A stretch of 25,017 nt of DNA from JBHIDQ01 sp046760155. GTDB lineage: Bacteria; Chloroflexota; Dehalococcoidia; Dehalococcoidales; RBG-16-60-22. The stretch covers positions 1-25,017 of the forward strand of contig JBHIDQ010000008.1 of the NCBI GenBank assembly GCA_046760155.1, written 5' to 3'. Below the pieces are notes generated by a model. That model had not been told where the DNA came from, ran no database searches, and saw only the letters and a list, made by a program, of their open reading frames with translations. This document shows, piece by piece, positions 1-7,673 of this stretch; positions within the stretch are counted from its first letter, which is position 1; each line of letters begins with the position of its first letter. A program made the position numbers and the translations under genes.

Positions 1-952
1 CAGAGCGGTTGCGCCGTGCCCAGGAAAGATATACCGGTGCCTCATAGCCGGGAACGAGCCGTTTGTAGGAGTTAATCCACTGACTGGTAACCGACGTAAT
101 TTCTGGCGCGTGCTTCAGCAACCCGGCAATATAGCACTTACCTACCCTGGAGAGGTGGTACTCATCATTCGGGTCAAAGAAGGCATTTTTATCACCTTTG
201 AATAGCGACTGGTGCACGTGCATCCCACTGCCGTTGATGCCGAAAACCGGTTTGGGCATAAAGGTGGCATAAACCCCATACTTCAGGGCGACTTCTTTGA
301 CCACCAGGCGGTAGGTCATCACGTTGTCGGCCATGGTCAATGCATCAGTATACCTCATGTCTATCTCGTGCTGGCTGGAGGCAACCTCGTGATGGGAATA
401 CTCAACGCCGATACCCATCTCCTCCAGAGTGAGCACCGTTTCTTTTCTCATGTCAGTGGCGGCATCTCGGGGGGTCAGGTCGAAGTAACCCCCCTTGTCC
501 AGGGGCTCAGTCCCTTGAGAATCTCGGAAGTAGAAGTACTCCAGCTCTGGTCCTACGTAATAGGTATAACCTAAATCAGCTGCCCGCTTCAAATTTCGCT
601 TCAAGACATACCTTGGGTCACCTTCGAAAGGCTCACCACCGGGCCTTAAAATATCGCAGTACATTCGGGCTACGGCGCGGTTCTCCCGGGGTCTCCAGGG
701 AAGTATCTGGAAGGTGTCAGGGTCGGGTAGCGCCACCATATCGCTTTCATCAATGCGGGCGAAGCCTTCAATTGAGGAGCCATCAAAGCCCATGCCTTCT
801 TCAAGGGCACCCTCTAATTCCTCCACGGTAATGGCGAAGCTCTTCAAAAAACCTAGGATATCGGTAAACCACATTCTGACGAACTTAACATTGTTTTCCT
901 TGGCCATCTTGAGGATATTTTCTCGTGACTCAGCTTTTCTTTGAACCGCCAT
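1..952 (-). CDS. glnA: Glutamine synthetase type I, partial (C-terminus outside window)
   Basis: ATP-dependent amidation of glutamate to glutamine in the cytoplasm. The reverse strand encodes 317 residues in one open frame, starting at an ATG (950-952) preceded by AGGAGG. Visible family motifs, in order, are an MGFDGSSIEGF stretch, a GPELEYFYF metal-binding segment, EVASSQHEIDMR, a GINGSGMHVHQSL ATP/metal segment, and a late RLVPGYEAPVYLSWARRN glutamate/phosphate-binding segment. The usual length is about 440-450 residues, so about 125 residues are missing beyond base 1; the adenylylation-site region cannot be seen. It is the last visible gene of the glutamate synthase operon and has an internal promoter of its own, so it can probably be expressed apart from the upstream genes. 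Identity is secure; the subtype (probably GSI-alpha, from the compact N-terminal half) is less sure. Confidence 0.97.
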   Translation of the reverse strand, partial: MAVQRKAESRENILKMAKENNVKFVRMWFTDILGFLKSFAITVEELEGALEEGMGFDGSSIEGFARIDESDMVALPDPDTFQILPWRPRENRAVARMYCDILRPGGEPFEGDPRYVLKRNLKRAADLGYTYYVGPELEYFYFRDSQGTEPLDKGGYFDLTPRDAATDMRKETVLTLEEMGIGVEYSHHEVASSQHEIDMRYTDALTMADNVMTYRLVVKEVALKYGVYATFMPKPVFGINGSGMHVHQSLFKGDKNAFFDPNDEYHLSRVGKCYIAGLLKHAPEITSVTSQWINSYKRLVPGYEAPVYLSWARRNRS

Positions 953-989
953 TGCTCCCTCCTAATCCTTAGAATACTAACTTGCTGTA

Positions 990-998
990 ATTATACCA
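990..998 (-). promoter_or_regulatory. Extended -10 promoter for glnA
   Basis: On the minus strand the 99-bp gap before glnA contains TGGTATAAT, a perfect extended -10 (TG-n-TATAAT). It sits about 38 bp upstream of the ATG, which predicts a 5' UTR of about 30 nt including the AGGAGG site. No good -35 lies 16-18 bp upstream, which fits the extended -10 class. This would let glnA be transcribed independently of the long operon. Confidence 0.6.
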
Positions 999-1006
999 CA
1001 AATCGA

Positions 1007-1020
1007 AGCCAGAGTTGGCT
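1007..1020 (-). repeat. Short perfect inverted repeat upstream of the glnA promoter
   Basis: AGCCA-4 nt-TGGCT forms a 5-bp perfect stem just upstream of the extended -10. It has no U-tract, so it is not a normal intrinsic terminator. It could be an operator half-site pair or a weak attenuating hairpin between the GXGXG gene and glnA. The stem is short enough to be chance. Confidence 0.25.
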
Positions 1021-1051
1021 GGCTAGTTTCTATTTCCACCGAATATCCTTT

Positions 1052-1810
1052 TCAATGGGCATAAATTCGGCCGTAAGGTCGAAGCCAGAGTGGGAAGAGC
1101 TTGATAAACTTATCTTTAAGTATCTCCTCAGCACTAGAGTCGAAATGGGCAGCAAATTCAGTGACGAGTTTCTTTAGTATCTGCCAGTCTGTTTCCCCTA
1201 GTTCGGTAATGCCCACCTCTTTACCTAATTGGTGACTCTCGACGCTTCCCCTCAGATAGATAACACCCCCGTGCATTCCGGTGCCAATAAATTTGGCTTT
1301 ATGAGACCCCGACCCATTTAGACCCAGTATGACTAGGATACCGCCTGCCATGTATTCGCCAAGGAAATCCTGTGCGGTACCGCCAATGACTAACATCGGT
1401 TTTTTATTTTGATATTCTTTCATATGGATGCCCGCCCGATAGCCGACATTATCACGAACGAAAATCTTACCTCCCCGGGCGGACAAGCCAATAATATCCC
1501 CGGCGTGACCGTGAACGATTATTTCGCCATCGTTCATCGTGTTGCCGCAACCATCCTGAGCGTTACCGTGAACGGTAATCCTAGGTCCATCCATGAATGC
1601 CCCTAGGTCATTACCTGGGGTACCGAATATTTCAATTTCTACCGGTCGGTTTAGGTTGGTGCCGATGTATCTCTGCCCGTAGACATTCTGGAGCTCAATC
1701 TTCCGTGTGCCGTTGCTGGTGAGCTCTCTGAGCTTGGTGTTAAGCTCCCGGTAGTAAATGCCGCTGGCGTCTATTTTTGCTGTCTGGTTGATTCTTTGGC
1801 TATATCCCAT
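1052..1810 (-). CDS. Glutamate synthase GXGXG (alpha-subunit C-terminal) domain protein
   Basis: A stand-alone 252-residue version of the C-terminal beta-helix domain of the glutamate synthase large subunit. The sequence shows the repeated turns of this fold: GRNG-like turns such as HGNAQDGCGNTMNDG, HGHAGDIIGLSARGG and VRDNVGYRAG, followed by MAGGILVILG and GTGMHGGVIYLRG. In fused enzymes this domain is structural and helps shape the ammonia tunnel between the amidotransferase and FMN sites. The start ATG lies one base after the stop of the upstream FMN-domain gene (TGAAATG) with an AGGAAG ribosome site, so translation is probably coupled and the two polypeptides are likely made in equal amounts. 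Related to the archaeal gltB3-type and tungsten formylmethanofuran dehydrogenase subunit C families; context decides for glutamate synthase. Confidence 0.93.
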   Translation of the reverse strand: MGYSQRINQTAKIDASGIYYRELNTKLRELTSNGTRKIELQNVYGQRYIGTNLNRPVEIEIFGTPGNDLGAFMDGPRITVHGNAQDGCGNTMNDGEIIVHGHAGDIIGLSARGGKIFVRDNVGYRAGIHMKEYQNKKPMLVIGGTAQDFLGEYMAGGILVILGLNGSGSHKAKFIGTGMHGGVIYLRGSVESHQLGKEVGITELGETDWQILKKLVTEFAAHFDSSAEEILKDKFIKLFPLWLRPYGRIYAH

Positions 1811-1811
1811 T

Positions 1812-3314
1812 TCAACTTCCTGCCATCCTTACGCCTAGAATATCCAGCTCGGTATCAGTAAGCCCCACACCCCTCAGGTGAAGTCGATTACCACGTAGGC
1901 TTTCCAGGGCATTGATACCCATACCACCCAGCATATCCTTGAGCTCCAGGCTCCAACCATGCAGGAGGTTAGCCAACCGCCTGGCCCCAATCTCAGGGTT
2001 AACTCTCTTGGACAAGAAAAGGTCAGAAGTGCAGATACCCCAGGCACACTTCCCGGTATGACACTGCTGGCAAAGACGGCAGCCCAAGGCAATTAGTGCC
2101 GCGGTGCCAATATAGACAGCGTCAGCGCCAAGGGCAATTGCCTTAGCCACGTCACCACTGTTTCGTATGCCACCGGAAATGACTATTGAGGCTCGATTGC
2201 GGATGCTCTCCTGCCTGAGGCGGTTATCCACTGAGGCCAGGGCCATCTCGATTGGGATACCGACATTATCGCGGATAATCTTGGGCGCAGCACCAGTAGC
2301 CCCCCGTAACCCATCAAGCACAATGATATCGGCACCGGCCCTTACCATACCACTGGCAATAGCTGCCGAGTTATGCACGGCGGCTATCTTTACTGATACT
2401 GGCTTGGTATAGTGGGTGGCTTCTTTTAGTGCGTAAATAAGTTGCGCCAGGTCTTCAATGGAGTAAATATCGTGCTGAGGTGCCGGTGATAGCGCGTCGG
2501 TTCCCTGAGGAATCATGCGGGTCGCCGAAACTTCCGCACTCACCTTCTCTCCGGGAAGATGCCCGCCAATGCCGGGCTTGGCTCCCTGACCAATCTTAAT
2601 CTCGACGACGCGGGCAACATCGAGATACTCAGGATGGACACCGAAGCGCCCTGAGGCTACCTGAACAATGGTATTATTGCCGTATTTATACAGCTTGGGA
2701 TGGAGCCCTCCCTCACCCGTATTCCACAGAGTACCTACCTCAGTAGCTGCTCTGGCTAAAGATTTGTGCACATTGAGGCTCACTGCGCCATAAGACATGG
2801 CGGAAAACATGACTGGAACTTCCAGCTTGACTTGAGGAGCTAATTCCGTTTTTAGGTTTAAGTCGGCATCAAGGTCTACCCGGTCTGGCTTTCTCCCAAG
2901 ATAAGTAGCCAGTTCCATCGGCTCGCGCAGCGGGTCAATAGATGGGTTGGTCACCTGGCTGGCATTGAGCACCAGATGATCCCAGTAGATACGCTGGCCT
3001 TTATCATTACCCATCCCGGTGAGGATGACGCCACCAGTCTCTGCCTGCTTGATGATGTCTTCAATAAACTCAGGATGCCAGTTGTAGTTTTCCCGATACT
3101 CCAGCGGGTTTCTTCTCACCGTTAAGGCCCCAGTAGGGCAGAAGGTAACACAGCGATGACATCCGGCGCAGTTCTCGGTGCGGCTTTTCATCTCGTCGTC
3201 TTCAGCATCATAGTAATGATTCTCAAAGGAGCACTGGTTAACGCACACCTCGCACTTGATACATCGCTCCGGGTCTCTTTCGATTAAAAATTTTGGCGGT
3301 AGGTAGGTTTTCAT
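1812..3314 (-). CDS. Ferredoxin-dependent-type glutamate synthase, Fe-S/FMN central domain subunit
   Basis: About 500 residues. The N-terminus is a 2x[4Fe-4S] ferredoxin domain with Cys18/21/24/28 and Cys49/52/55/59. It is followed by the FMN-binding TIM-barrel synthase domain, with KIGQGAKPGIGGHLPG, a DIIVLDGLRGATGAAP segment and GADAVYIGTAAL. Near the C-terminus a Cys cluster (CRLCQQCHTGKCAWGIC) matches the 3Fe-4S region of glutamate synthases. It makes glutamate from 2-oxoglutarate and ammonia delivered by the separate amidotransferase subunit. Two starts are possible: a GTG at 3324-3326 and an ATG at 3312-3314. I chose the ATG because AAGGA is well spaced before it, whereas the GTG begins inside the small gap after hisF without a good site. 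It is archaeal-like in that the synthase core carries its own ferredoxin domain and lacks the fused amidotransferase and GXGXG domains. Confidence 0.95.
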   Translation of the reverse strand: MKTYLPPKFLIERDPERCIKCEVCVNQCSFENHYYDAEDDEMKSRTENCAGCHRCVTFCPTGALTVRRNPLEYRENYNWHPEFIEDIIKQAETGGVILTGMGNDKGQRIYWDHLVLNASQVTNPSIDPLREPMELATYLGRKPDRVDLDADLNLKTELAPQVKLEVPVMFSAMSYGAVSLNVHKSLARAATEVGTLWNTGEGGLHPKLYKYGNNTIVQVASGRFGVHPEYLDVARVVEIKIGQGAKPGIGGHLPGEKVSAEVSATRMIPQGTDALSPAPQHDIYSIEDLAQLIYALKEATHYTKPVSVKIAAVHNSAAIASGMVRAGADIIVLDGLRGATGAAPKIIRDNVGIPIEMALASVDNRLRQESIRNRASIVISGGIRNSGDVAKAIALGADAVYIGTAALIALGCRLCQQCHTGKCAWGICTSDLFLSKRVNPEIGARRLANLLHGWSLELKDMLGGMGINALESLRGNRLHLRGVGLTDTELDILGVRMAGS

Positions 3315-3327
3315 GATTTCCTTCACC

Positions 3328-4095
3328 CTAGATACGTATTGGTATTCCTCTTACTGCTAGGTATTCTTTGGTTTCACGAATGGAATGAGTGCCGAAGTGG
3401 AAAATACTGGCGGCCAGGACAGCGTCTGCCTTGCCGTTAACCAGAGCTTGGTAGAGGTCTACCAGGGTACCAGCACCACCGCTGGCGATAACCGGCACGG
3501 TCACTGCCTCAGAGATGGCGCGGGTGAGCTCAATGTCGTATCCCGCCCGGTGTCCGTCAGCGTCAATACTGGTAAGGAGAAGTTCCCCTGCCCCTAAAGT
3601 CACTGCCTGCTTTGCCCAGGTGAGAGCGTCAATCCCGGTTGGCTGCTGACCACTGTGGGTATAGACTTCCCATTTGGGTTCCTTATTACCGTTTACTCGC
3701 TTAGCATCTATGGCAACAACGATGCACTGACTGCCGAATTTAGCAGCGCCCTCTTGAATTAGCTTGGGTGTAAGCACGGCGGCGGTGTTTATTGAAATCT
3801 TATCAGCACCTGCCTTTAGCATCCGCCGCATATCGCTGGTGGTACGCAGTCCACCACCAACGGTCAGCGGCATAAACACTTCCTCAGAGATGCGCTCCAC
3901 AACATCGACCATAGTATCACGTCCCTCAGGAGTGGCGCTGATATCCAGAAAGACCAGTTCGTCAGCACCCTCTTTATAGTAGAAGCTGGCTAGCTCTACT
4001 GGGTCACCAGCATCACGTAATTGTATGAAACTCGTTCCTTTGACCACCCGCCCGTCTTTAACATCAAGGCAGGGGATAATTCGCTTAGTGAGCAT
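3328..4095 (-). CDS. hisF: Imidazole glycerol phosphate synthase cyclase subunit HisF
   Basis: A 255-residue (beta/alpha)8 barrel of normal HisF length. It uses ammonia from HisH to turn PRFAR into IGP and AICAR in histidine biosynthesis. The two catalytic aspartates are visible: Asp11 in IIPCLDVKDGRVVKG and Asp130 in VVAIDAKRV. Phosphate-binding loops TVGGGLR and VIASGGAGT are intact. The ATG overlaps the end of the glutamate synthase amidotransferase gene by 11 bases, with GAGGGG upstream, so translation is coupled. Its partner hisH lies two genes upstream in the same operon rather than adjacent, and no other histidine genes are in the window. Confidence 0.97.
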   Translation of the reverse strand: MLTKRIIPCLDVKDGRVVKGTSFIQLRDAGDPVELASFYYKEGADELVFLDISATPEGRDTMVDVVERISEEVFMPLTVGGGLRTTSDMRRMLKAGADKISINTAAVLTPKLIQEGAAKFGSQCIVVAIDAKRVNGNKEPKWEVYTHSGQQPTGIDALTWAKQAVTLGAGELLLTSIDADGHRAGYDIELTRAISEAVTVPVIASGGAGTLVDLYQALVNGKADAVLAASIFHFGTHSIRETKEYLAVRGIPIRI

Positions 4096-5236
4096 ATGAC
4101 ATTATCCCCTCGATACCAGCCATCGCCGGTGGCTGAAGCGGCGTTTTCAGACTGCCGACGATAGGTTCGCCGCCAGCTGGAATCCAGGATGCATCCAGGT
4201 CAGGACAAACCAGGCGGATAGCTGATTCCTCTGATGAAAGGTAAAGTATATTGTCCTTTACTCCCACAGTAAGCGGGCGCAGTCTAATGCGGTCGGTAAG
4301 CCCGATCATCTCACCGTGATGGGCAATAATCACTGTGAAGGGACCATTCAGAAGTAAACTACCATATACCTGGCGTAGAGTTTGAAGCAGTTTCTGCTCC
4401 CCCGGAGAGCGGCGCTCAATTTCTGTCCAGAGAGGCGGTGCTAGGATGCGCGCCACAATCTCAGTGGGAAGTCCGTGTTTGCGCATCAGTAGGTCAACGG
4501 CATAAGCCACCACTTCCGTATCCGTCTGCATGGTGCAGTGATAGCCGAATTGCTCTAAGTAGCGCCGATTTATGCCGTAGGATGAAATCTCACCATTGTG
4601 AATTACGGTCCAGTCTAGAATACAGAACGGGTGGGCGCCACCCCACCAGCCCGGAGTATTGGTCGGGAATCTGCCGTGGGCGGTCCACAGGTAACCTTCA
4701 TATTGCTCCAGGCAGAAGTAGTCGGCTATCTCTTCAGGGTAACCCACGCCTTTAAACACTGCCATGTTCTTACCACTGGAGAAGACAAAAGCGTCGGGAA
4801 ACTCAGTGTTTATTTCCATCACCCTCTCAACGACGTAATCATCATCCGATTGGTCCTCAGGCTTCCGCTGACTTGACTCAAGAAAGTAGCGCCAGACTAT
4901 TGGTGGGTCTACAATTGCCGGTGTCGGTCGTGTTGGCACCTCTTCGGCTTGAATCAGGTTAAACTTCTCCTTCAGAAATATCTCTACCTCTTTCTGTCCC
5001 TTCTGGCTCAGATACATGATATGGAAGGCGTAAAGGTCGGCATACTCCGGATATAGCCCGTAGATGGCAAATCCGCCACCCAAGCCATTGCCACGGTCAT
5101 GCATATTGGCAATTGCCCTGATGACACCTTCCCCGGAGAACCTCTTCCCCAAAGTGTCCATGGCGCCAAATATGGAACAGGCATCGATTACTTTATCATC
5201 ATGGTAAGGATTTTGTATTCGGTTAAGCGCTTTCAT
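4085..5236 (-). CDS. Glutamate synthase class II glutamine amidotransferase subunit (GltB N-terminal domain type)
   Basis: Hydrolyses glutamine and supplies ammonia to the FMN-domain subunit. The frame stays open to 5350, but that extension would overlap the upstream oxidoreductase and has low-complexity sequence. I place the start at the ATG 5234-5236, 26 bases after the upstream stop, giving 383 residues. The class II (Ntn) nucleophile is then Cys20 in DACSIFGAMD, matching the CGIFG-type motif, so a 19-residue leader would have to be removed to expose it. Other family segments are LWTAHGRFPTNTPGWWGGAHPF (RFPTN substrate loop), IHNGEISSYG and TMQTDTEVVAY. The domain is a separate polypeptide as in archaea and Thermotoga. 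The SD is weak (TTGGGGG), so the exact start is less certain than the identity. Confidence 0.92.
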   Translation of the reverse strand: MKALNRIQNPYHDDKVIDACSIFGAMDTLGKRFSGEGVIRAIANMHDRGNGLGGGFAIYGLYPEYADLYAFHIMYLSQKGQKEVEIFLKEKFNLIQAEEVPTRPTPAIVDPPIVWRYFLESSQRKPEDQSDDDYVVERVMEINTEFPDAFVFSSGKNMAVFKGVGYPEEIADYFCLEQYEGYLWTAHGRFPTNTPGWWGGAHPFCILDWTVIHNGEISSYGINRRYLEQFGYHCTMQTDTEVVAYAVDLLMRKHGLPTEIVARILAPPLWTEIERRSPGEQKLLQTLRQVYGSLLLNGPFTVIIAHHGEMIGLTDRIRLRPLTVGVKDNILYLSSEESAIRLVCPDLDASWIPAGGEPIVGSLKTPLQPPAMAGIEGIMSYAH

Positions 5237-5262
5237 TGTCCCAACCCCCAAGGTAAGAATTT

Positions 5263-6612
5263 TTATTCTCCGACAACCAACTCCTCGACCGGCTCGGTCT
5301 CTACCGGAGAAACCAACGCTGAAGGTGGCAGTTCCAGTTGTGGTCGCCATAAATCTTCAGGAAGAGAAGTGAGGCTAAAATCTTCGGCGATAAGTACCTG
5401 CTTGAAATCATCAGCATTTATTTGGTTCTTGATTAAATTGAAGACAATGCCAGATTTCTCGATGTTACCGGCAAAGACGAGCCCGACTACCAGCCCGTCT
5501 TTCAGGATGACTTTGCGATAGGTATCATCATGGCTCTGGCTGAGCACCTCGTAGCTATCATCAGGCGGATTTACCATCCCAGCGGAGACGACGTCTAAGC
5601 CGAAGTATTTTAGCGAATTCATTGCTGTCCCTCCCGGATATTCCGTCGGCCTACCGGCCATATTAAATCCGGCAATCCTGCCTCCGAGATAAGCATTGGG
5701 CCAGATAGGCGTGAGCCGACATTCACCATAGCTAATATCATAAGCCTCAGCAACGTCACCGCAAGCATAAATATCAGGATTGGAGGTGGTCATGTAACGG
5801 TCAACAACAATGCCGCGATTTACCTTTATTCCAGTGTCGGTAACTAGTTCTATACGCGGTTGGACGCCGATGGCGACTATTACTAGCTCACAGGGAATTG
5901 GAGTCCCATCGTCCAATGTCACGCCGGTGACAGCACCTCCTGAATAGCTGCTGATCTCCGCCACGGTGCGACCGGTTATGAGTCTCACCCCAGCCCGCCC
6001 GAGTAATTCCTCCTCGAGAGCCGATGTCTCCTCATCAAGCATGACATTTAAAATCCGCTCTTTCATTTCGACAACAGTGACTTCCACCCTTCGCTTGATT
6101 AGTGCTTCGGTGACACTTACCCCGATAAGCCCGCCGCCGATAACCACTGCCCGCACTTTTCTATTCAGGAATCGATTCAGGTATTGGTCAATTGCCTTGG
6201 CGTCATCAAGTGTGGTGAAGGTAAAGACCCCTTTTCTCTCTATACCTTCTACCCGGGGAACGATGGGCAAACCGCCGGTAGCCAGCAGCAGTTTTTGCCA
6301 CCAAATTTTATCTCTTGAGTCGAGTTCAATGATATGCTCATTCAGCTTAAGTCGTGCTGCCTTCCTGCCGAGGAAAGTGTGGATATTGTTCCGCTCGTAG
6401 AAATCAAGCGGTCGGAACAGCATCCTCTCTAGGGGACATTTCTCGGTCAAATACTCGGCAATGAGCGGCCGTGAGTAGGCAGGGTAGGGCTCGTCAGAAA
6501 TAATGGCTAAAGCGCCCGTCTTGTCTACCTCACGTATCGCTTCCGCAGCAGCAATGCCCCCGGCGGAATTACCGATAATCAGGTATTTTACTTCGGTTAC
6601 GTTTTGTACCAT
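5263..6612 (-). CDS. FAD/NAD(P)-dependent oxidoreductase, probable electron-transfer subunit for glutamate synthase
   Basis: A 449-residue two-dinucleotide-fold flavoprotein of the rubredoxin reductase/NADH oxidase class. It has an N-terminal FAD motif IIGNSAGGIAAAEA (residues 12-25), an ATGG segment (111-114), a second NAD(P)-binding motif VVIGGGLIG (156-164), and the late FAD motif PDIYACGDVAEA (279-290). It is not a canonical GltD, as the N-terminal Fe-S domain is missing; the four-cluster ferredoxin encoded at 7674-8129 could take that role. Flavoproteins of this class paired with CooF-like ferredoxins are known from CO dehydrogenase gene clusters, which supports a ferredoxin/NAD(P)H interface. 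A role as the reductase feeding electrons to glutamate synthase is inferred from its place between hisH and the amidotransferase. SD AGAGGG precedes the ATG. Confidence 0.88.
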   Translation of the reverse strand: MVQNVTEVKYLIIGNSAGGIAAAEAIREVDKTGALAIISDEPYPAYSRPLIAEYLTEKCPLERMLFRPLDFYERNNIHTFLGRKAARLKLNEHIIELDSRDKIWWQKLLLATGGLPIVPRVEGIERKGVFTFTTLDDAKAIDQYLNRFLNRKVRAVVIGGGLIGVSVTEALIKRRVEVTVVEMKERILNVMLDEETSALEEELLGRAGVRLITGRTVAEISSYSGGAVTGVTLDDGTPIPCELVIVAIGVQPRIELVTDTGIKVNRGIVVDRYMTTSNPDIYACGDVAEAYDISYGECRLTPIWPNAYLGGRIAGFNMAGRPTEYPGGTAMNSLKYFGLDVVSAGMVNPPDDSYEVLSQSHDDTYRKVILKDGLVVGLVFAGNIEKSGIVFNLIKNQINADDFKQVLIAEDFSLTSLPEDLWRPQLELPPSALVSPVETEPVEELVVGE

Positions 6613-6622
6613 ACTGCCCTCT

Positions 6623-7240
6623 TCATTTACGGCTTATCTTGGCGAGCTTGAGAAAATTGTCGTACATTTTGAGCCCGAGCTCACCGCTCTTTTCCGGATG
6701 GAATTGAGTCGCTACCAGGTTCTCTCGAGCAATGACACTGCATATTGGAATACCATATTCGGTCTCACCGGCAACTAGTGATTTATCCTCCGGCTCTCCA
6801 TAATAGCTATGAACAAAGTAGAAGTTGGCTTCGTCAGGGATGCCATCAAATATGGAGTGAGAGCGTCGCTGCTTCACTTGGTTCCACCCCATGTGGGGAA
6901 TTTTTTGGCCTGAGGGTAACCTCCGCACCCACCCGGGAATGATCCTCAGGCAGTCATGCCCGCCACCTTCTTCAGTGCCGGTAAACAAAATCTGTAATCC
7001 GATGCAGACGCCGAAGAAGGGACGGCCCTCAGCAATGAGTTGACCAATGGGGTCAACCAATCCCAGCCTCTTGAGACTTTCCATAGTATCCCCAGCAGCG
7101 CCAACGCCAGGCAGGATAACTGCGTGAGCATTAAGTACCTCATCCTGGTGACTGGTTATCCTTGGCTGATAGCCCAGCTCGGTGATGGCATTAGCCACAC
7201 TGCGTAAATTACCGGCACCATAATCGACTATTGCAATCAT
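6623..7240 (-). CDS. hisH: Imidazole glycerol phosphate synthase glutaminase subunit HisH
   Basis: A 205-residue class I (triad) amidotransferase of normal HisH length. The catalytic triad is complete: Cys79 in FFGVCIGLQ, His181 and Glu183 in TQFHPEKSG. The N-terminal IVDYGAGNLRSV and the PGVGAAGD oxyanion-loop region are typical of HisH and separate it from GATases of the PdxT or TrpG type. It releases ammonia from glutamine and passes it to HisF through the barrel. The gene is in the same operon as hisF but separated by the FAD oxidoreductase and the glutamate synthase amidotransferase. The ribosome site is weak (AAAAAGG with longer spacing). Confidence 0.97.
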   Translation of the reverse strand: MIAIVDYGAGNLRSVANAITELGYQPRITSHQDEVLNAHAVILPGVGAAGDTMESLKRLGLVDPIGQLIAEGRPFFGVCIGLQILFTGTEEGGGHDCLRIIPGWVRRLPSGQKIPHMGWNQVKQRRSHSIFDGIPDEANFYFVHSYYGEPEDKSLVAGETEYGIPICSVIARENLVATQFHPEKSGELGLKMYDNFLKLAKISRK

Positions 7241-7268
7241 TCCAAATACCTTTTTGGTCGTTATAGGG

Positions 7269-7637
7269 TTAATTTTTGACCGTGACTTCCACTATATTTT
7301 GCCGGGCGATGCCTCTTACTGCGTCACCCTTTTTGATGAAGACATGCATTAAGCCAAATATCTCGTACTGTCCGTTCTCTAAATGACTTGTGTCCCAATC
7401 AACCGGGAAATTCTTGAGCTTGTCTTCGGATTCTCCAATCTTAATCCAGGTATCCGTATTTTTCTTTCGATAGTACCAGGGATTGGTTATATTTACAACG
7501 TACCCCGATAGTTTGAGGGTTTCTAACTCCTTGCGCAGCAGGTCTTCATCAAATGTTTCCCGGAGCCGAATCGTACCAGAGTAGCTCTCCGAAACCTTTG
7601 ACGGCACAATGTAGTATGGTCCCCAATCGTATGACAT
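7269..7637 (-). CDS. Conserved-looking hypothetical protein in the glutamate synthase operon (122 aa)
   Basis: I do not recognise this family. The protein begins MSYDWGPYYIVPSKV and is soluble-looking, mixed alpha/beta, with many aromatic residues and no cysteine, signal peptide or membrane segment. A segment with WYYRKKNTDTWIKIGE and a C-terminal strand-rich part ending in ARQNIVEVTVKN suggest a small beta-sandwich or ferredoxin-like fold, but this is only impression. I chose the ATG at 7635-7637 because GGAGGT sits 6 bases before it; a GTG at 7643 directly abuts the SD and is too close. It lies between the ferredoxin and hisH genes with 28-36-base gaps, so it is co-transcribed. A regulator or assembly factor of the redox/GOGAT module is possible but unsupported. 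Confidence 0.8.
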   Translation of the reverse strand: MSYDWGPYYIVPSKVSESYSGTIRLRETFDEDLLRKELETLKLSGYVVNITNPWYYRKKNTDTWIKIGESEDKLKNFPVDWDTSHLENGQYEIFGLMHVFIKKGDAVRGIARQNIVEVTVKN

Positions 7638-7673
7638 GAGCACACCTCCGTTTAGATTTTTATTCTTCTTTTA

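Noticed and set aside
212..944. Several plus-strand open frames of 60-120 codons over the glnA region
   Set aside because: They are antisense shadows of the clear glutamine synthetase frame on the minus strand, overlap one another and have no recognisable motifs.
4085..5350. Longer form of the glutamate synthase amidotransferase starting at 5350
   Set aside because: It would overlap the oxidoreductase gene by 88 bases, and its extra N-terminus is Thr/Gly/Arg-rich antifamily sequence; the ATG at 5236 fits operon spacing.
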